Shown here: positions 42,297-50,158 of the stretch, piece after piece | Layout of the letters: every line of letters begins with the position of its first letter | Position numbering within the stretch: position 1 is the first letter of the stretch | From: BACL27 sp964203235 | GTDB taxonomy: Bacteria > Actinomycetota > Acidimicrobiia > Acidimicrobiales > Ilumatobacteraceae | DNA length: 64,000 bases | NCBI GenBank assembly: GCA_964203235.1 | Contig: CAXNLE010000002.1 | Location: 930,001-994,000, forward strand | Direction of reading: 5' to 3' | Translations under genes and position numbers: made by a program | The notes under the pieces: generated by a model | The model's input: the letters and a program-made list of their open reading frames with translations, nothing else | Database searches by the model: none | What the model was told of the DNA's origin: nothing

Positions 42297-42779
42297 GTGA
42301 GTGATTTATTCGACGACGCGGCAATTGCCCGTGTTGAACGACAAATTGACGAATGGTTAGGAAGAATTCGAGCAAGTCACACAAACATTGAAGCAGTCGA
42401 CCGCGCAGAGGGCGACGAAATCAGATGGTTTATCAGAATGCGTGGAGAAGAAAAAGATTTCACGACAATTTGGCTGACACTTGGTCAGAGAACTTTGCGC
42501 TATGAGACTTACGTGATGCCTGCGCCTGAACAAAACGCTGAGCTTTTATACGAGACGATTTTGCGCCGAAATGAGAAGCTCGTCGGTGCTCATTTTTCAA
42601 TCGGAGTTGAAGACGCAATATTTTTGCGCGGCGAATTAGTGCTTTCTGCACTTGTCGAAAGAGAGCTAGATCGAGTGATTGGCACCATTTATTCGGTGGT
42701 TGAACAACTGTTTTGGAGTCTCCTCGAAATTGGCTTTGCCAAAGCAAAAGCCATGCGTACACAACGCAGTAGCACTTGA
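42297..42779 (+). CDS. YbjN-domain protein
   Basis: 160 residues from GTG 42297, 4 nt past the mshA stop; a longer frame from 42189 would lie inside mshA and is rejected. The sequence (RWFIRMRGEEKDFTTIWLTLGQRTLRYETYVMPAPEQNAELLYETILRRNEKLVGAHFSIG) matches the YbjN/type III chaperone-like fold. A YbjN protein directly after mshA is common in actinobacteria; its role is not known. Confidence 0.78.
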   Translation: MSDLFDDAAIARVERQIDEWLGRIRASHTNIEAVDRAEGDEIRWFIRMRGEEKDFTTIWLTLGQRTLRYETYVMPAPEQNAELLYETILRRNEKLVGAHFSIGVEDAIFLRGELVLSALVERELDRVIGTIYSVVEQLFWSLLEIGFAKAKAMRTQRSST

Positions 42780-42842
42780 ACTGCCGAGCGGTCGGGGAAG
42801 CCGTTAGGTGGTTCAAGTGTGTCTAACTAGGCTAATTAACCT

Positions 42843-43655
42843 GTGACCGGTGATCTTGTTATGAGTAGCCCGTTCTTGATCATCATTGGCGGGGGCAATA
42901 TGGGTGCTGCCCTCGCTCGAGGCTTAGTTGCCGAAAAATTTTTACCACCTAGCGAATTGGTTATAGTTGAAAAAAATTCTGATCGCCGAGCGATCTTAAG
43001 CAAAGATTTTCCAGAGTCAGTTATTTCTGAGCAAATGCTGAATTGCGATTCAGTTATTGTCGCGGTGAAACCCAATGATGTTGCTGAAATTTGCTCGACA
43101 TTCAAAAATTTTGGTGTTAAGCAGTTACTGTCAATTGCTGCCGGAGTAACGATTACTTCAATCGAAAGCGTGTGTGGAAACTCAATTTCAGTTGTGCGCG
43201 CGATGCCGAATACTCCTGCGCTAATTGGTCAGGGTGCATCAGCGATGGCGGCAAGTGTGAACTGTTCAAGTGATCAGATTTCATGGGCGAAAAAAATTCT
43301 GCAGAGTGTTGGCAAAGTTGTTGAAGTTGAAGAAAATCTACTTGATGCCGTAACTGGCTTATCTGGAAGCGGCCCAGCATATATTTTCTTGCTAGCTGAG
43401 GCGTTAATTGATGCTGGCGTGCAACAAGGATTATCAGCTGAAGTTGCCAATGATCTTGTTCGACAACTCTTAGTCGGCTCATCTGCGTTGCTGGCACAAA
43501 GTGCTGATCACCCAGCCAAGTTGCGACAAAATGTAACTTCCCCGAATGGCACAACGGCCGCCGGCATTGCCACACTTGAGAATAAGCATTTCGCAGAAAT
43601 TATCTCAGCAGCGGTACACGCAGCAACGGCTCGAAGTAAAGAACTTGGTCAATAG
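42843..43655 (+). CDS. proC: Pyrroline-5-carboxylate reductase
   Basis: 270 residues from GTG 42843; ATG 42861 is also plausible. NAD(P)-binding FLIIIGGGNMGAALARGL, VVRAMPNTPALIGQGASAM, TGLSGSGPAYIFLLAEALIDAGVQQGL and the C-terminal NVTSPNGTTAAGIATLE identify ProC, the last step of proline synthesis. TAGGCT (42828-42833) is 9 nt before the GTG. Confidence 0.93.
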   Translation: MTGDLVMSSPFLIIIGGGNMGAALARGLVAEKFLPPSELVIVEKNSDRRAILSKDFPESVISEQMLNCDSVIVAVKPNDVAEICSTFKNFGVKQLLSIAAGVTITSIESVCGNSISVVRAMPNTPALIGQGASAMAASVNCSSDQISWAKKILQSVGKVVEVEENLLDAVTGLSGSGPAYIFLLAEALIDAGVQQGLSAEVANDLVRQLLVGSSALLAQSADHPAKLRQNVTSPNGTTAAGIATLENKHFAEIISAAVHAATARSKELGQ

Positions 43656-43738
43656 ATTTCTCTGAAACTAAATGTTGATAATTTCTACCAAAATTTGTTT
43701 GATAACTGTTAATCGTGTCTAAAGTGAGAATAGAAATG

Positions 43739-43840
43739 TCGCAAGATCACCGGACGGGGTAACCCCCCAACTGGGAGTCGCGCTCGCAAGAGCTGCGCCG
43801 TTTGAGCCGGTGCCGTCGGGGGGTTGGCACCGGCTCTTAC
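43739..43840 (+). ncRNA. Structured leader RNA with pseudoknot potential (candidate riboswitch)
   Basis: A GC-rich element in an AT-rich spacer. GAGCCGGTGCC (43804-43814) and GGCACCGGCTC (43826-43836) form a perfect 11-bp hairpin. Its loop contains GGGGGGTT (43818-43825), an exact complement of AACCCCCC (43761-43768), so an 8-bp pseudoknot is possible. GGGG (43756-43759) could instead pair locally with those Cs, and CACCGG (43748-43753) is identical to the hairpin's 3' arm and could displace it. A CTC-GCAA-GAG stem lies between. A possible promoter is TTGATA/TAAAGT at 43699-43725. It precedes a SAM hydrolase gene by 25 nt. I do not recognise a known class. Confidence 0.6.
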
Positions 43841-43864
43841 GTTTCTCAGTATCGTGAGACGCCG

Positions 43865-44764
43865 ATGACAAATAAATATTCAACAATCTCGTTTCTATCT
43901 GATTATGGAACACGCGATGAGTTTGTTGGCGTCGTCAAAAGTGTGATCTATGAAATTGCTCCGAGCTGTCGTGTGGTTGACCTAACGCACGAAATTGAAC
44001 CGTTTGATGTTCGTGCCGGCTCACTGAGCCTTGCGCGATGTGTGTCGTATGTCGCGAGTGGTGTTGTGCTCGCAGTTGTTGATCCAGGAGTTGGTTCAAG
44101 CCGACGTGCAATCGCTGTTGAAGTTGCAGATGGCAAAGGTGTTTTCGTTGGCCCAGATAATGGATTATTGGCGATGGCTATCGCATTGGCTGGTGGTGCT
44201 GGGCGAGCAGTTTGCTTAACCAATACTGATTATCATCTCGAGGCGCCAGGCGAAACATTTGCTGGTCGAGATATTTTTGGACCGGTTGCCGCACATCTTT
44301 GCAACGGGGTTGATCTCAGTGAGCTCGGAGAGTTAATTGACCCAGCTTTATTGCTGCCAGGTGTTGTGCCTTTGCCACGAGAAGAAAAAGGTTCATTGCA
44401 CGGCGAGGTCACCTGGGTTGATCGCTTTGGCAATTGTCAACTCAACATTGGGCCAGACGAAGTGACTAATTTTGGTGAGGTCGTGCGCGTTGAAATCGGT
44501 TCTCTATTGAGTGGTGCGAGTGCATCTCGCGAACCGATTGTGCGAGTATTAAAAATTGTTCGGAGTTATGACCAGATTGGGAGTGGGCTTGGGTTAGTAA
44601 TTGACTCATATGGGATGCTTTCGCTTTGTGTAGATCGTGGATCGGCAGCAAATGAGTTACAAATTGGTCAAGGAGATTTGATCGTTCTGTCTGCCCCTAC
44701 CGATTCGCCTAGTCAAGATCCGGCATCTGTGACCACATCAGTAAAAATAAGTCCGACTCGTTAA
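43865..44764 (+). CDS. S-adenosyl-L-methionine hydrolase (DUF62 family)
   Basis: 299 residues from ATG 43865; in-frame codons further upstream lie in the structured leader. Motifs: ISFLSDYGTRDEFVGVVK, VVDLTHEIEPFDVRAGSL, VVDPGVGSSRRAIAVE, FVGPDNGLLA, ETFAGRDIFGPVAAHL and WVDRFGNCQLNI. Family members hydrolyse SAM to adenosine and methionine; related halogenases need extra residues not evident here. No strong SD is seen upstream, so control by the leader RNA is possible. Confidence 0.85.
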   Translation: MTNKYSTISFLSDYGTRDEFVGVVKSVIYEIAPSCRVVDLTHEIEPFDVRAGSLSLARCVSYVASGVVLAVVDPGVGSSRRAIAVEVADGKGVFVGPDNGLLAMAIALAGGAGRAVCLTNTDYHLEAPGETFAGRDIFGPVAAHLCNGVDLSELGELIDPALLLPGVVPLPREEKGSLHGEVTWVDRFGNCQLNIGPDEVTNFGEVVRVEIGSLLSGASASREPIVRVLKIVRSYDQIGSGLGLVIDSYGMLSLCVDRGSAANELQIGQGDLIVLSAPTDSPSQDPASVTTSVKISPTR

Positions 44765-44774
44765 TCTTGAGATC

Positions 44775-44858
44775 ATGCGACCTGCGACAACTCTGACGAT
44801 TGCTTTGTTACTACTGGTTATTTTTGCGGCGGGCATTGGCTCACTTGTGATTCGCTAG
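44775..44858 (+). CDS. 27-residue membrane peptide
   Basis: ATG 44775 to TAG 44858 encodes MRPATTLTIALLLLVIFAAG followed by IGSLVIR: a short basic start and a single membrane helix. TAATCT (44762-44767) ends exactly 7 nt before the ATG, the same spacing as at many verified genes here, which is the main support. It lies 10 nt after the SAM hydrolase stop. Function unknown. Confidence 0.5.
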   Translation: MRPATTLTIALLLLVIFAAGIGSLVIR

Positions 44859-44864
44859 TTTCTG

Positions 44865-45644
44865 TTAGTTGTTGCGCGCAGATGAATTATCTTTTGCGTT
44901 AACTCGAGTCGAATTGCTAGCAACCAAAAATCCTGAAAATAAAATACATACGCCGATTAGTAATGTGATGGCAAACGCTCGATCTTTACCAAGGCGACCA
45001 GCGAAAGATCCACTCGCCGAAAGCACAATTGTGCCTGTCGCAACAAGAACGTTGCCGAGCGCCAACCGTTTTGGTGAATAAACAATCCGTACATTTTTTT
45101 GTGACATGGTTGGTGTTGCTTTTCGGATCACCCTAAAAGTTGACCACAGTGCACCAAAAATTACTATCAGTGCCGGCACACCAGAACCAACGGCGGCAAG
45201 AACTCGCGGGGCAACACCAAATAATTGACGCGCCGAAGGAAACTCGCCATCAACTATTTCTCGTTTCGCAGGCGCAATTAACACAACACCAATAGAAAAT
45301 GTACTCAGACTTGTTAAATATTTACGAACACGGTCGCCAGTAGTTTTGCTGGTCAACAAATAAATTGTGCCTAGTGCTAGCCATGCAACGTTGAGTACTG
45401 CACCAGAAACAAAAAAGATTCTAAATATAAATAATGTCCAGCCAGTTGTTTCGGCCCACCACAAAGCCAGTGAACCGACTGCAAAAAGAATCATCGCAAT
45501 TGTCCAAGCCAAGTCGTGCGACTGACCACGAAGTTGCCAGCGATCAAACGTAATTAATGCAAATGCGAAGGCAACAAGCGCGGCTGTGCCCGCAAGCGTT
45601 GCATTAGTTTGATTAATTGAGGCCGTAAAGACTGCGATTAGCAT
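44865..45644 (-). CDS. Integral membrane protein of unknown function
   Basis: 259 residues with about seven hydrophobic helices (e.g. LAGTAALVAFAFALITF, LAWTIAMILFAVGSLALWW, VPALIVIFGALWSTF, AITLLIGVCILFSGFLVA). The arrangement resembles 7TM sensor or carotenoid-cyclase-like proteins, but no motif secures this. Its C-terminus is polar. It is divergent from rex and could share control with it. Confidence 0.6.
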   Translation of the reverse strand: MLIAVFTASINQTNATLAGTAALVAFAFALITFDRWQLRGQSHDLAWTIAMILFAVGSLALWWAETTGWTLFIFRIFFVSGAVLNVAWLALGTIYLLTSKTTGDRVRKYLTSLSTFSIGVVLIAPAKREIVDGEFPSARQLFGVAPRVLAAVGSGVPALIVIFGALWSTFRVIRKATPTMSQKNVRIVYSPKRLALGNVLVATGTIVLSASGSFAGRLGKDRAFAITLLIGVCILFSGFLVASNSTRVNAKDNSSARNN

Positions 45645-45707
45645 TACCGAACGATAACTCTGGTGACAAAAGTCTTGACCAACTCAACGCTAAAAGATGC
45701 GTTTGAC

Positions 45708-45727
45708 TTAGTGAATTAATGCACTAA
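45708..45727. promoter_or_regulatory. Candidate Rex operator (autoregulation)
   Basis: TTAGTG-AATTAATG-CACTAA is a 6-bp inverted repeat with an 8-nt spacer, close to the Rex consensus TTGTG-N8-CACAA. It ends 4 nt before the TACCCT -10 box of rex, where bound Rex would block RNA polymerase. The second base triplet differs from consensus (TTA for TT-T). Confidence 0.55.
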
Positions 45728-45744
45728 GCCCTACCCTAGAAAGC

Positions 45745-46437
45745 ATGACGCAACTTCAACGACGCAAAATTCCGGACGCAGCAATTGCTCGTTTGCCGGT
45801 CTATCTGCAGATTCTCAATAACCTCGCGGCAACAAATGTTCTTCGATTTTCTAGCGATGAGCTTGCTGCACTTGCAGGAGTAAACGCAGCCAAGGTGCGA
45901 AAAGATCTCTCGTACCTCGGAAGTTACGGGACTCGAGGTGTTGGATATGAAGTTTCATATCTGACTCACCAAATAAAACGTGAATTGGGATTGATGCGTG
46001 AATGGAATGTAGTGGTTGTTGGCGCTGGAAATTTGGGATGTGCACTTGCCAAATTTGATGGCTTTTTGTCGCGTGGGTTTCCAGTTATTGCAATCGTTGA
46101 CAACGACCCAAAAAAAATTGGTCGAACTACAAGTTCGCTAACAGTTGGTGATGTGAAAGATCTTAAAAATATTGTCCGAGATGAGAAAATAAGTATTGGT
46201 GTGATCACCACTTCTTCGGCGGCGTCACAGGCTGCAGCCGACGCACTTGTAGAAGCAGGCATCACGTCTATTCTTAACTTTGCTCCAGTTGTGTTGTCTA
46301 CGCCAAGCAGTGTTTCGGTGCGCAGTGTCGATCTCGGGGTTGAGTTGCAGATCTTGAGTTACTTCGAGCAAATGAGACTTGAAACAGGCGGCAAATCTGA
46401 AAATGCGCCACAACTCAACACTGTTGGTGCTCGCTAA
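45745..46437 (+). CDS. rex: Redox-sensing transcriptional repressor Rex
   Basis: 230 residues. The winged HTH (AIARLPVYLQILNNLAATNVLRFSSDELAALAGVNAAKVRKDLSYLGSYGTRGVGYEV) and the Rossmann domain (NVVVVGAGNLGCALAKF, VIAIVDNDPKKIG, ILNFAPVVLSTPSSVSVRSVDLGVELQILSYFE) are complete. Rex senses NADH/NAD+ and represses respiratory genes when NADH is low. TACCCT (45732-45737) ends 7 nt before the ATG. Confidence 0.95.
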   Translation: MTQLQRRKIPDAAIARLPVYLQILNNLAATNVLRFSSDELAALAGVNAAKVRKDLSYLGSYGTRGVGYEVSYLTHQIKRELGLMREWNVVVVGAGNLGCALAKFDGFLSRGFPVIAIVDNDPKKIGRTTSSLTVGDVKDLKNIVRDEKISIGVITTSSAASQAAADALVEAGITSILNFAPVVLSTPSSVSVRSVDLGVELQILSYFEQMRLETGGKSENAPQLNTVGAR

Positions 46438-46483
46438 CTTTTAGTTATCTAGCCATTTCGCTGATTCTCAGTATTATTGCCTA

Positions 46484-47110
46484 GTGCGTCAGTTGCTAAA
46501 TTCGCGTCTTTGGCTTGCACTCGGTTTACTTACAGTCTCAGGATTTTTCTTATTCATCATTTCGTGTAATGACTGCTTTGGTCGTGGATCAGATGTTGCA
46601 GTGATGCAAGGTTCGGTAGAAAAAAATATTGAACTTGTCGCGGTTATTTCAACATTTTCGACAGCCGACGGATTATCAATCGAAAATGGTCGCACGGTAA
46701 CTGATGCGGTCTTACGTCTGGATGACGGTCGAAGCGTATTCGTAGCGTCGGGAACGCCAGGTGAATTTGATTGCGCTGAGATTGCAAAACGGTCATCGTG
46801 TGTGATGTTGGCGAATATGTTTGGTGATTCGGTGATGTGGTTTGCAATCGTAAACACAAACGGCAAAATGCCGACGCGTGTTCTTGAGTTACCAAGTCTT
46901 GTTGACATGCTTGATAACGGAGATCGAGGAGTGCTGGCAAATGGTTGGATTGTTCGACTTGCGTCGCCAACAGTCAAGACTTGTCGCGACGACAGTGGCG
47001 CAAGCCGTATCAGTTTGCGCGAATTCATTAATATTTACTCACCAAGTCAAAGTATTTCAAAAATGAATCTGATTACAGATGAAGTTAGCGAAGTAGTTTG
47101 CTTGCTTTGA
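46484..47110 (+). CDS. Single-pass membrane-anchored protein of unknown function
   Basis: 208 residues from GTG 46484. One N-terminal hydrophobic helix (LWLALGLLTVSGFFLFIIS, about 8-27), with CNDCFG just after it, then an external domain with further Cys (FDCAEIAKRSSC, KTCRDD, EVVCLL) that might form disulfides. No family recognised. TATTAT (46472-46477) ends 6 nt before the GTG. Confidence 0.6.
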   Translation: MRQLLNSRLWLALGLLTVSGFFLFIISCNDCFGRGSDVAVMQGSVEKNIELVAVISTFSTADGLSIENGRTVTDAVLRLDDGRSVFVASGTPGEFDCAEIAKRSSCVMLANMFGDSVMWFAIVNTNGKMPTRVLELPSLVDMLDNGDRGVLANGWIVRLASPTVKTCRDDSGASRISLREFINIYSPSQSISKMNLITDEVSEVVCLL

Positions 47111-47137
47111 TTACCGATTTCGTTTGATAAATAACGA

Positions 47138-48430
47138 TTAGGCGTCGGGCATTGCGCGGACGATCAATGCGGCAGCTTTGTAGGCAGCCTCGGCCGGGCC
47201 GATTTCGTCTGGTCGCAATAAATTAGCCATGATCCTCAGCACCCACTCCATAAGTGTTCGACTATGAATACCAGCTCGAGATAGTTCGCGCATCAGAACT
47301 GGGCGACCGATGATTCGTGCAAACAATCTGGCGACTTTGAAATATTGACCATATTCTTCTTCAACAATCTGGTCGTAACGTTTCAAGATCATTGCATCTT
47401 TCTCAACCAACGCATCGTGCAATACCTCAGCAGCGATATGAGCAGTCTCATAGGCGTAGTCAATTCCTTCTCCATTAAATGGGTTCACACTGCCGGCTGC
47501 ATCGCCGATAACAATGTGTGTGTTGCCAACTTTTGGTCCGACCGATCCGCCCATCGGGATTTTGCCGCTGGTGGCTTTGCACTCAGGTTGAGTTGGATCA
47601 ATTTCCCAGCGGTCGGCAACCATATGGGCATAAGAATCAAGCAAATGCGAAGTATTGACATCCTTAAAGTTTTTGAAAGTTGAAAGAAGTCCAACGCCGA
47701 TATTTATGGTGCCGTCACCAACCGGAAATATCCATCCGTAGCCAGGCATTGATTTACCATTGCGGTCCTTAACATCTAACGCCGACTCAATCCACGGTTC
47801 GTCGTGTCTCGGACTCTTCCAATAAGTACGAATCGCCGTACCATACGGCCAAGATTTTTCACGTGAGGTTCCGATTGCGCGACCAAATCGCGAGTTCGCA
47901 CCGTCAGCGATAATCACATATTGCGCGTGAATTGCAAATGTGTTGCCATCAAGTTTGTTCGTCACCATTGCACCACGCACACAGTCGTTCTCGATGATTG
48001 GTGAAATAGCTTCATGTTCTTCGAGAAGTTTCGCACCAGCATCTTGCGCGTTTCGCGCGACCATCATGTCAAGTTCGCGCCTACGCACGACGTATCCGTA
48101 CTGCGGATAAATCGGATGAGTTGGCCAATTCAATTCGAGTGCTTTGCCATGCGCTGTTGCGCGAAGACCTTCGTAGCGATGAAACTGTGACAACTGATTA
48201 CTAAGGCCCATGTCGCCGAGTTCTTTAACGGCTCTAGGTGTAAGCCCATCGCCACAAGTTTTTTCTCGAGGAAACTTTTTGCGTTCAATCACTGTTACAT
48301 CGTGACCAAGTCGGGCCAACCAAAATCCGGCCGCCGCTCCGGCTGGGCCGCCGCCAACAACAAGTACTTCAGTGCGCAACACTTGTTGAACTTCACCAGT
48401 GTTCTCTTGCGTCATAATCTCACTTTGCAT
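47138..48430 (-). CDS. FAD-dependent geranylgeranyl reductase family protein (MenJ-like)
   Basis: 430 residues; ATG 48415 is an alternative start. FAD-binding VLVVGGGPAGAAAGFWLARLGHDVTVIERKKFPREKTCGDGLTPRA, and GDAAGSVNPFNGEGIDYAYET, are diagnostic of this family. Relatives saturate isoprenoid chains of chlorophyll, archaeal lipids or menaquinone; mycobacterial MenJ reduces one menaquinone double bond. The neighbouring respiratory genes make menaquinone the most likely substrate (inference). Confidence 0.8.
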   Translation of the reverse strand: MQSEIMTQENTGEVQQVLRTEVLVVGGGPAGAAAGFWLARLGHDVTVIERKKFPREKTCGDGLTPRAVKELGDMGLSNQLSQFHRYEGLRATAHGKALELNWPTHPIYPQYGYVVRRRELDMMVARNAQDAGAKLLEEHEAISPIIENDCVRGAMVTNKLDGNTFAIHAQYVIIADGANSRFGRAIGTSREKSWPYGTAIRTYWKSPRHDEPWIESALDVKDRNGKSMPGYGWIFPVGDGTINIGVGLLSTFKNFKDVNTSHLLDSYAHMVADRWEIDPTQPECKATSGKIPMGGSVGPKVGNTHIVIGDAAGSVNPFNGEGIDYAYETAHIAAEVLHDALVEKDAMILKRYDQIVEEEYGQYFKVARLFARIIGRPVLMRELSRAGIHSRTLMEWVLRIMANLLRPDEIGPAEAAYKAAALIVRAMPDA

Positions 48431-48521
48431 CTAGCACCAAGACTAAACAGATTTATTCGTTAACTACCAAATAAATGATGTGACGTTGCTCGCTAGGCGC
48501 GAACGAAAATCGGCTAGTTGA

Positions 48522-49343
48522 TTATTTGCCAGTTGGTCGAGGGTCGGTACCGACATGAGCGGGCGCCTCAGGCATTGAAGCGTAAGTTTCTGCGAGATTG
48601 TCGAAGTTAACCGAACCTGCCTCAAGACCAGCAAAAATCTCAGAACCAGGTGCGCACCATCGGTCAAATTCTGCTTTCCACTCTTCGCTCATTGGGTCTG
48701 CGCCACTTAACTCATAGCGCTCGTGACAAACAACGCCGAGAATTTCTGCATCGGTTAAGCCACCACCATATTTCTCACCTTGTTGTGGCATCGGGTTTCC
48801 GTTATACGAAAGAGGTGCGTGTGCACCACCATCTCGATCTGGGTTGCCATAAATTTTTAGCCCAGCAGAAACGTATTCTTGCGTGCCCGTATAAACAAAA
48901 TTAATCATGTCTTCAATTTTTGGAAAAGTCTTAAGAACTTCACCTTGATACAGAACTCGACCAGCCCCGCCAGCGCCTGCGGCACCATGACAACCCGCAC
49001 AAGATCCGTAGACACCCGCGCCTACTGCAAGTGGTCCTTCAACAATTTTTTCTTGTGGTTGAATCGCAAGCACATACAACAGCGCCCAAAGTGGCAACAA
49101 ACTTAAAGTAGCCATCGCCCAAAATGGAATCTTCTTTCGTGTATTTGCCGCAACAACATATGCAGGATCTGGTGGTGGAGGTGGCGGCAAAATCGCAGCG
49201 CTTACAACTGGTTTTGTTTCTTCGACTTTCACCAGCACATTTTTTGAAGCAGTTGCGCCGTCTCCGGAGTCGGATGTCTTGCCAGCGGCTTTGTCACGTG
49301 CCTCTTGTGCACGCTTAAGTAGATGCTCGGGTATTCCTGCCAC
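48522..49343 (-). CDS. Membrane-anchored monoheme cytochrome c
   Basis: 273 residues from GTG 49343, fixed by GAGGAG 5 nt upstream. The N-terminal 15 residues (AGIPEHLLKRAQEAR) are identical to those of the cytochrome b C-terminal-half protein at 51376. A Pro-rich stretch and one membrane helix (about 77-95) follow, then one heme site CAGCH (SCAGCHGAAGAGGAG) and a possible Met ligand in NGNPMPQQG. It is probably an electron carrier facing outward, beside the bc-type operon on the opposite strand. Confidence 0.8.
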   Translation of the reverse strand: MAGIPEHLLKRAQEARDKAAGKTSDSGDGATASKNVLVKVEETKPVVSAAILPPPPPPDPAYVVAANTRKKIPFWAMATLSLLPLWALLYVLAIQPQEKIVEGPLAVGAGVYGSCAGCHGAAGAGGAGRVLYQGEVLKTFPKIEDMINFVYTGTQEYVSAGLKIYGNPDRDGGAHAPLSYNGNPMPQQGEKYGGGLTDAEILGVVCHERYELSGADPMSEEWKAEFDRWCAPGSEIFAGLEAGSVNFDNLAETYASMPEAPAHVGTDPRPTGK

Positions 49344-49678
49344 TGCGCTCCTCAACTCATTTTAATGAAATACTTCTTACTTAAATTCTTCTTACTTAAA
49401 TACCTAGTACTTAAATTGTTGGCGATTTAATCTTCACTGCGTTTGCCTTAATAGGTTAGACGCAAGTCAGGCTGATGCGAGAAGTTCACTAGCGCACAAC
49501 CACTAAAGCAACATCATTAATCGAAATCGGTACGTTCATATCGTGTTGAGCAATCGTGAAATTCTGTGACTAAAAAGCCTCGCAATGTTTATCAAAAAGC
49601 AGGTGTTGGTTATCTCGGGGATTATCTTGACGACTAGGCTAAAAACAGATTTTAAGAGGAAAGGCAAGCCCTCAACTA
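49344..49678. promoter_or_regulatory. 335-bp divergent control region of cytochrome c and bc-type operon
   Basis: No ORF is convincing here. It holds the three repeats at 49378-49416, a TAGGTT/TAACCT-rich segment near 49450, a TAGGCT -10-like box about 40 nt before the plus-strand operon and a purine-rich GAGGAAAGG ribosome-binding segment 12-20 nt before the ATG at 49679. No Rex-type site was seen. Confidence 0.5.
49378..49416. repeat. Three direct TACTTAAAT repeats at exact 15-bp spacing
   Basis: TACTTAAAT occurs at 49378-49386, 49393-49401 and 49408-49416 with unrelated 6-bp spacers, 35-73 bp upstream of the cytochrome c gene start (minus strand: ATTTAAGTA x3). The strict period with diverged spacers suggests binding sites for a regulator rather than slippage. 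Confidence 0.65.
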
Positions 49679-50155
49679 ATGCTCGCAATTGACATTCTCA
49701 GATGGCCAGGAGTCAACCAGGCCTTTATTTTTTCTGCGGTATTTACGACCTTGCTCAGCCTTGCCGTAATTCCGATTGGCAAGCGTCGGAAGTTTGATCG
49801 CAAGGCAACTTGGGGCGAAGCGATGGTTGGTGCTGCGTATGTTTTTGCTGTTTTGTTTTTAGTTTTCGGTGTTGTGCCTCACCAGTTCATCGACCACGCA
49901 GATAAAGATTTAGGTTGGCGCAAAGACAAACTCGTCTACGGTCCATTCAATATTTTGAAGCCAGACACTGTTGGTGGAAGTTTTCCAATCATGATTAGTT
50001 ATGAAGCGATTCGCGACATTGTGGTTGTAGTCATCCATGTTTATTACATCGGTCTGATGATTTATCTATTTAGTTGGTGGCAGAAGCGTGGAGAAGTAGT
50101 CACTAAAGAAGTAGCAACTTCGACTTACGGACGTCCACTAGTGAAGAGAAGTTGA
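49679..50155 (+). CDS. Membrane protein at head of cytochrome bc-type operon
   Basis: 158 residues with about three membrane helices (FIFSAVFTTLLSLAVIPIG, AMVGAAYVFAVLFLVFGVV, DIVVVVIHVYYIGLMIYLFSWW). No family recognised. The stop is 3 nt before the ferredoxin gene, so they are co-translated closely. A structural subunit of the quinol-oxidising complex is a reasonable guess, unproven. Confidence 0.6.
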   Translation: MLAIDILRWPGVNQAFIFSAVFTTLLSLAVIPIGKRRKFDRKATWGEAMVGAAYVFAVLFLVFGVVPHQFIDHADKDLGWRKDKLVYGPFNILKPDTVGGSFPIMISYEAIRDIVVVVIHVYYIGLMIYLFSWWQKRGEVVTKEVATSTYGRPLVKRS

Positions 50156-50158
50156 GTC

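Noticed and set aside
43739..43840. Simple intrinsic terminator for proC
   Set aside because: The hairpin is strong but is followed by TTACGTTT rather than a U tract, and the loop complementarity and position before SAM hydrolase point to a leader RNA.
43802..43864. TTG start for SAM hydrolase at 43802
   Set aside because: It would translate the perfect hairpin and add 21 residues absent from the family; ATG 43865 gives the standard N-terminus.
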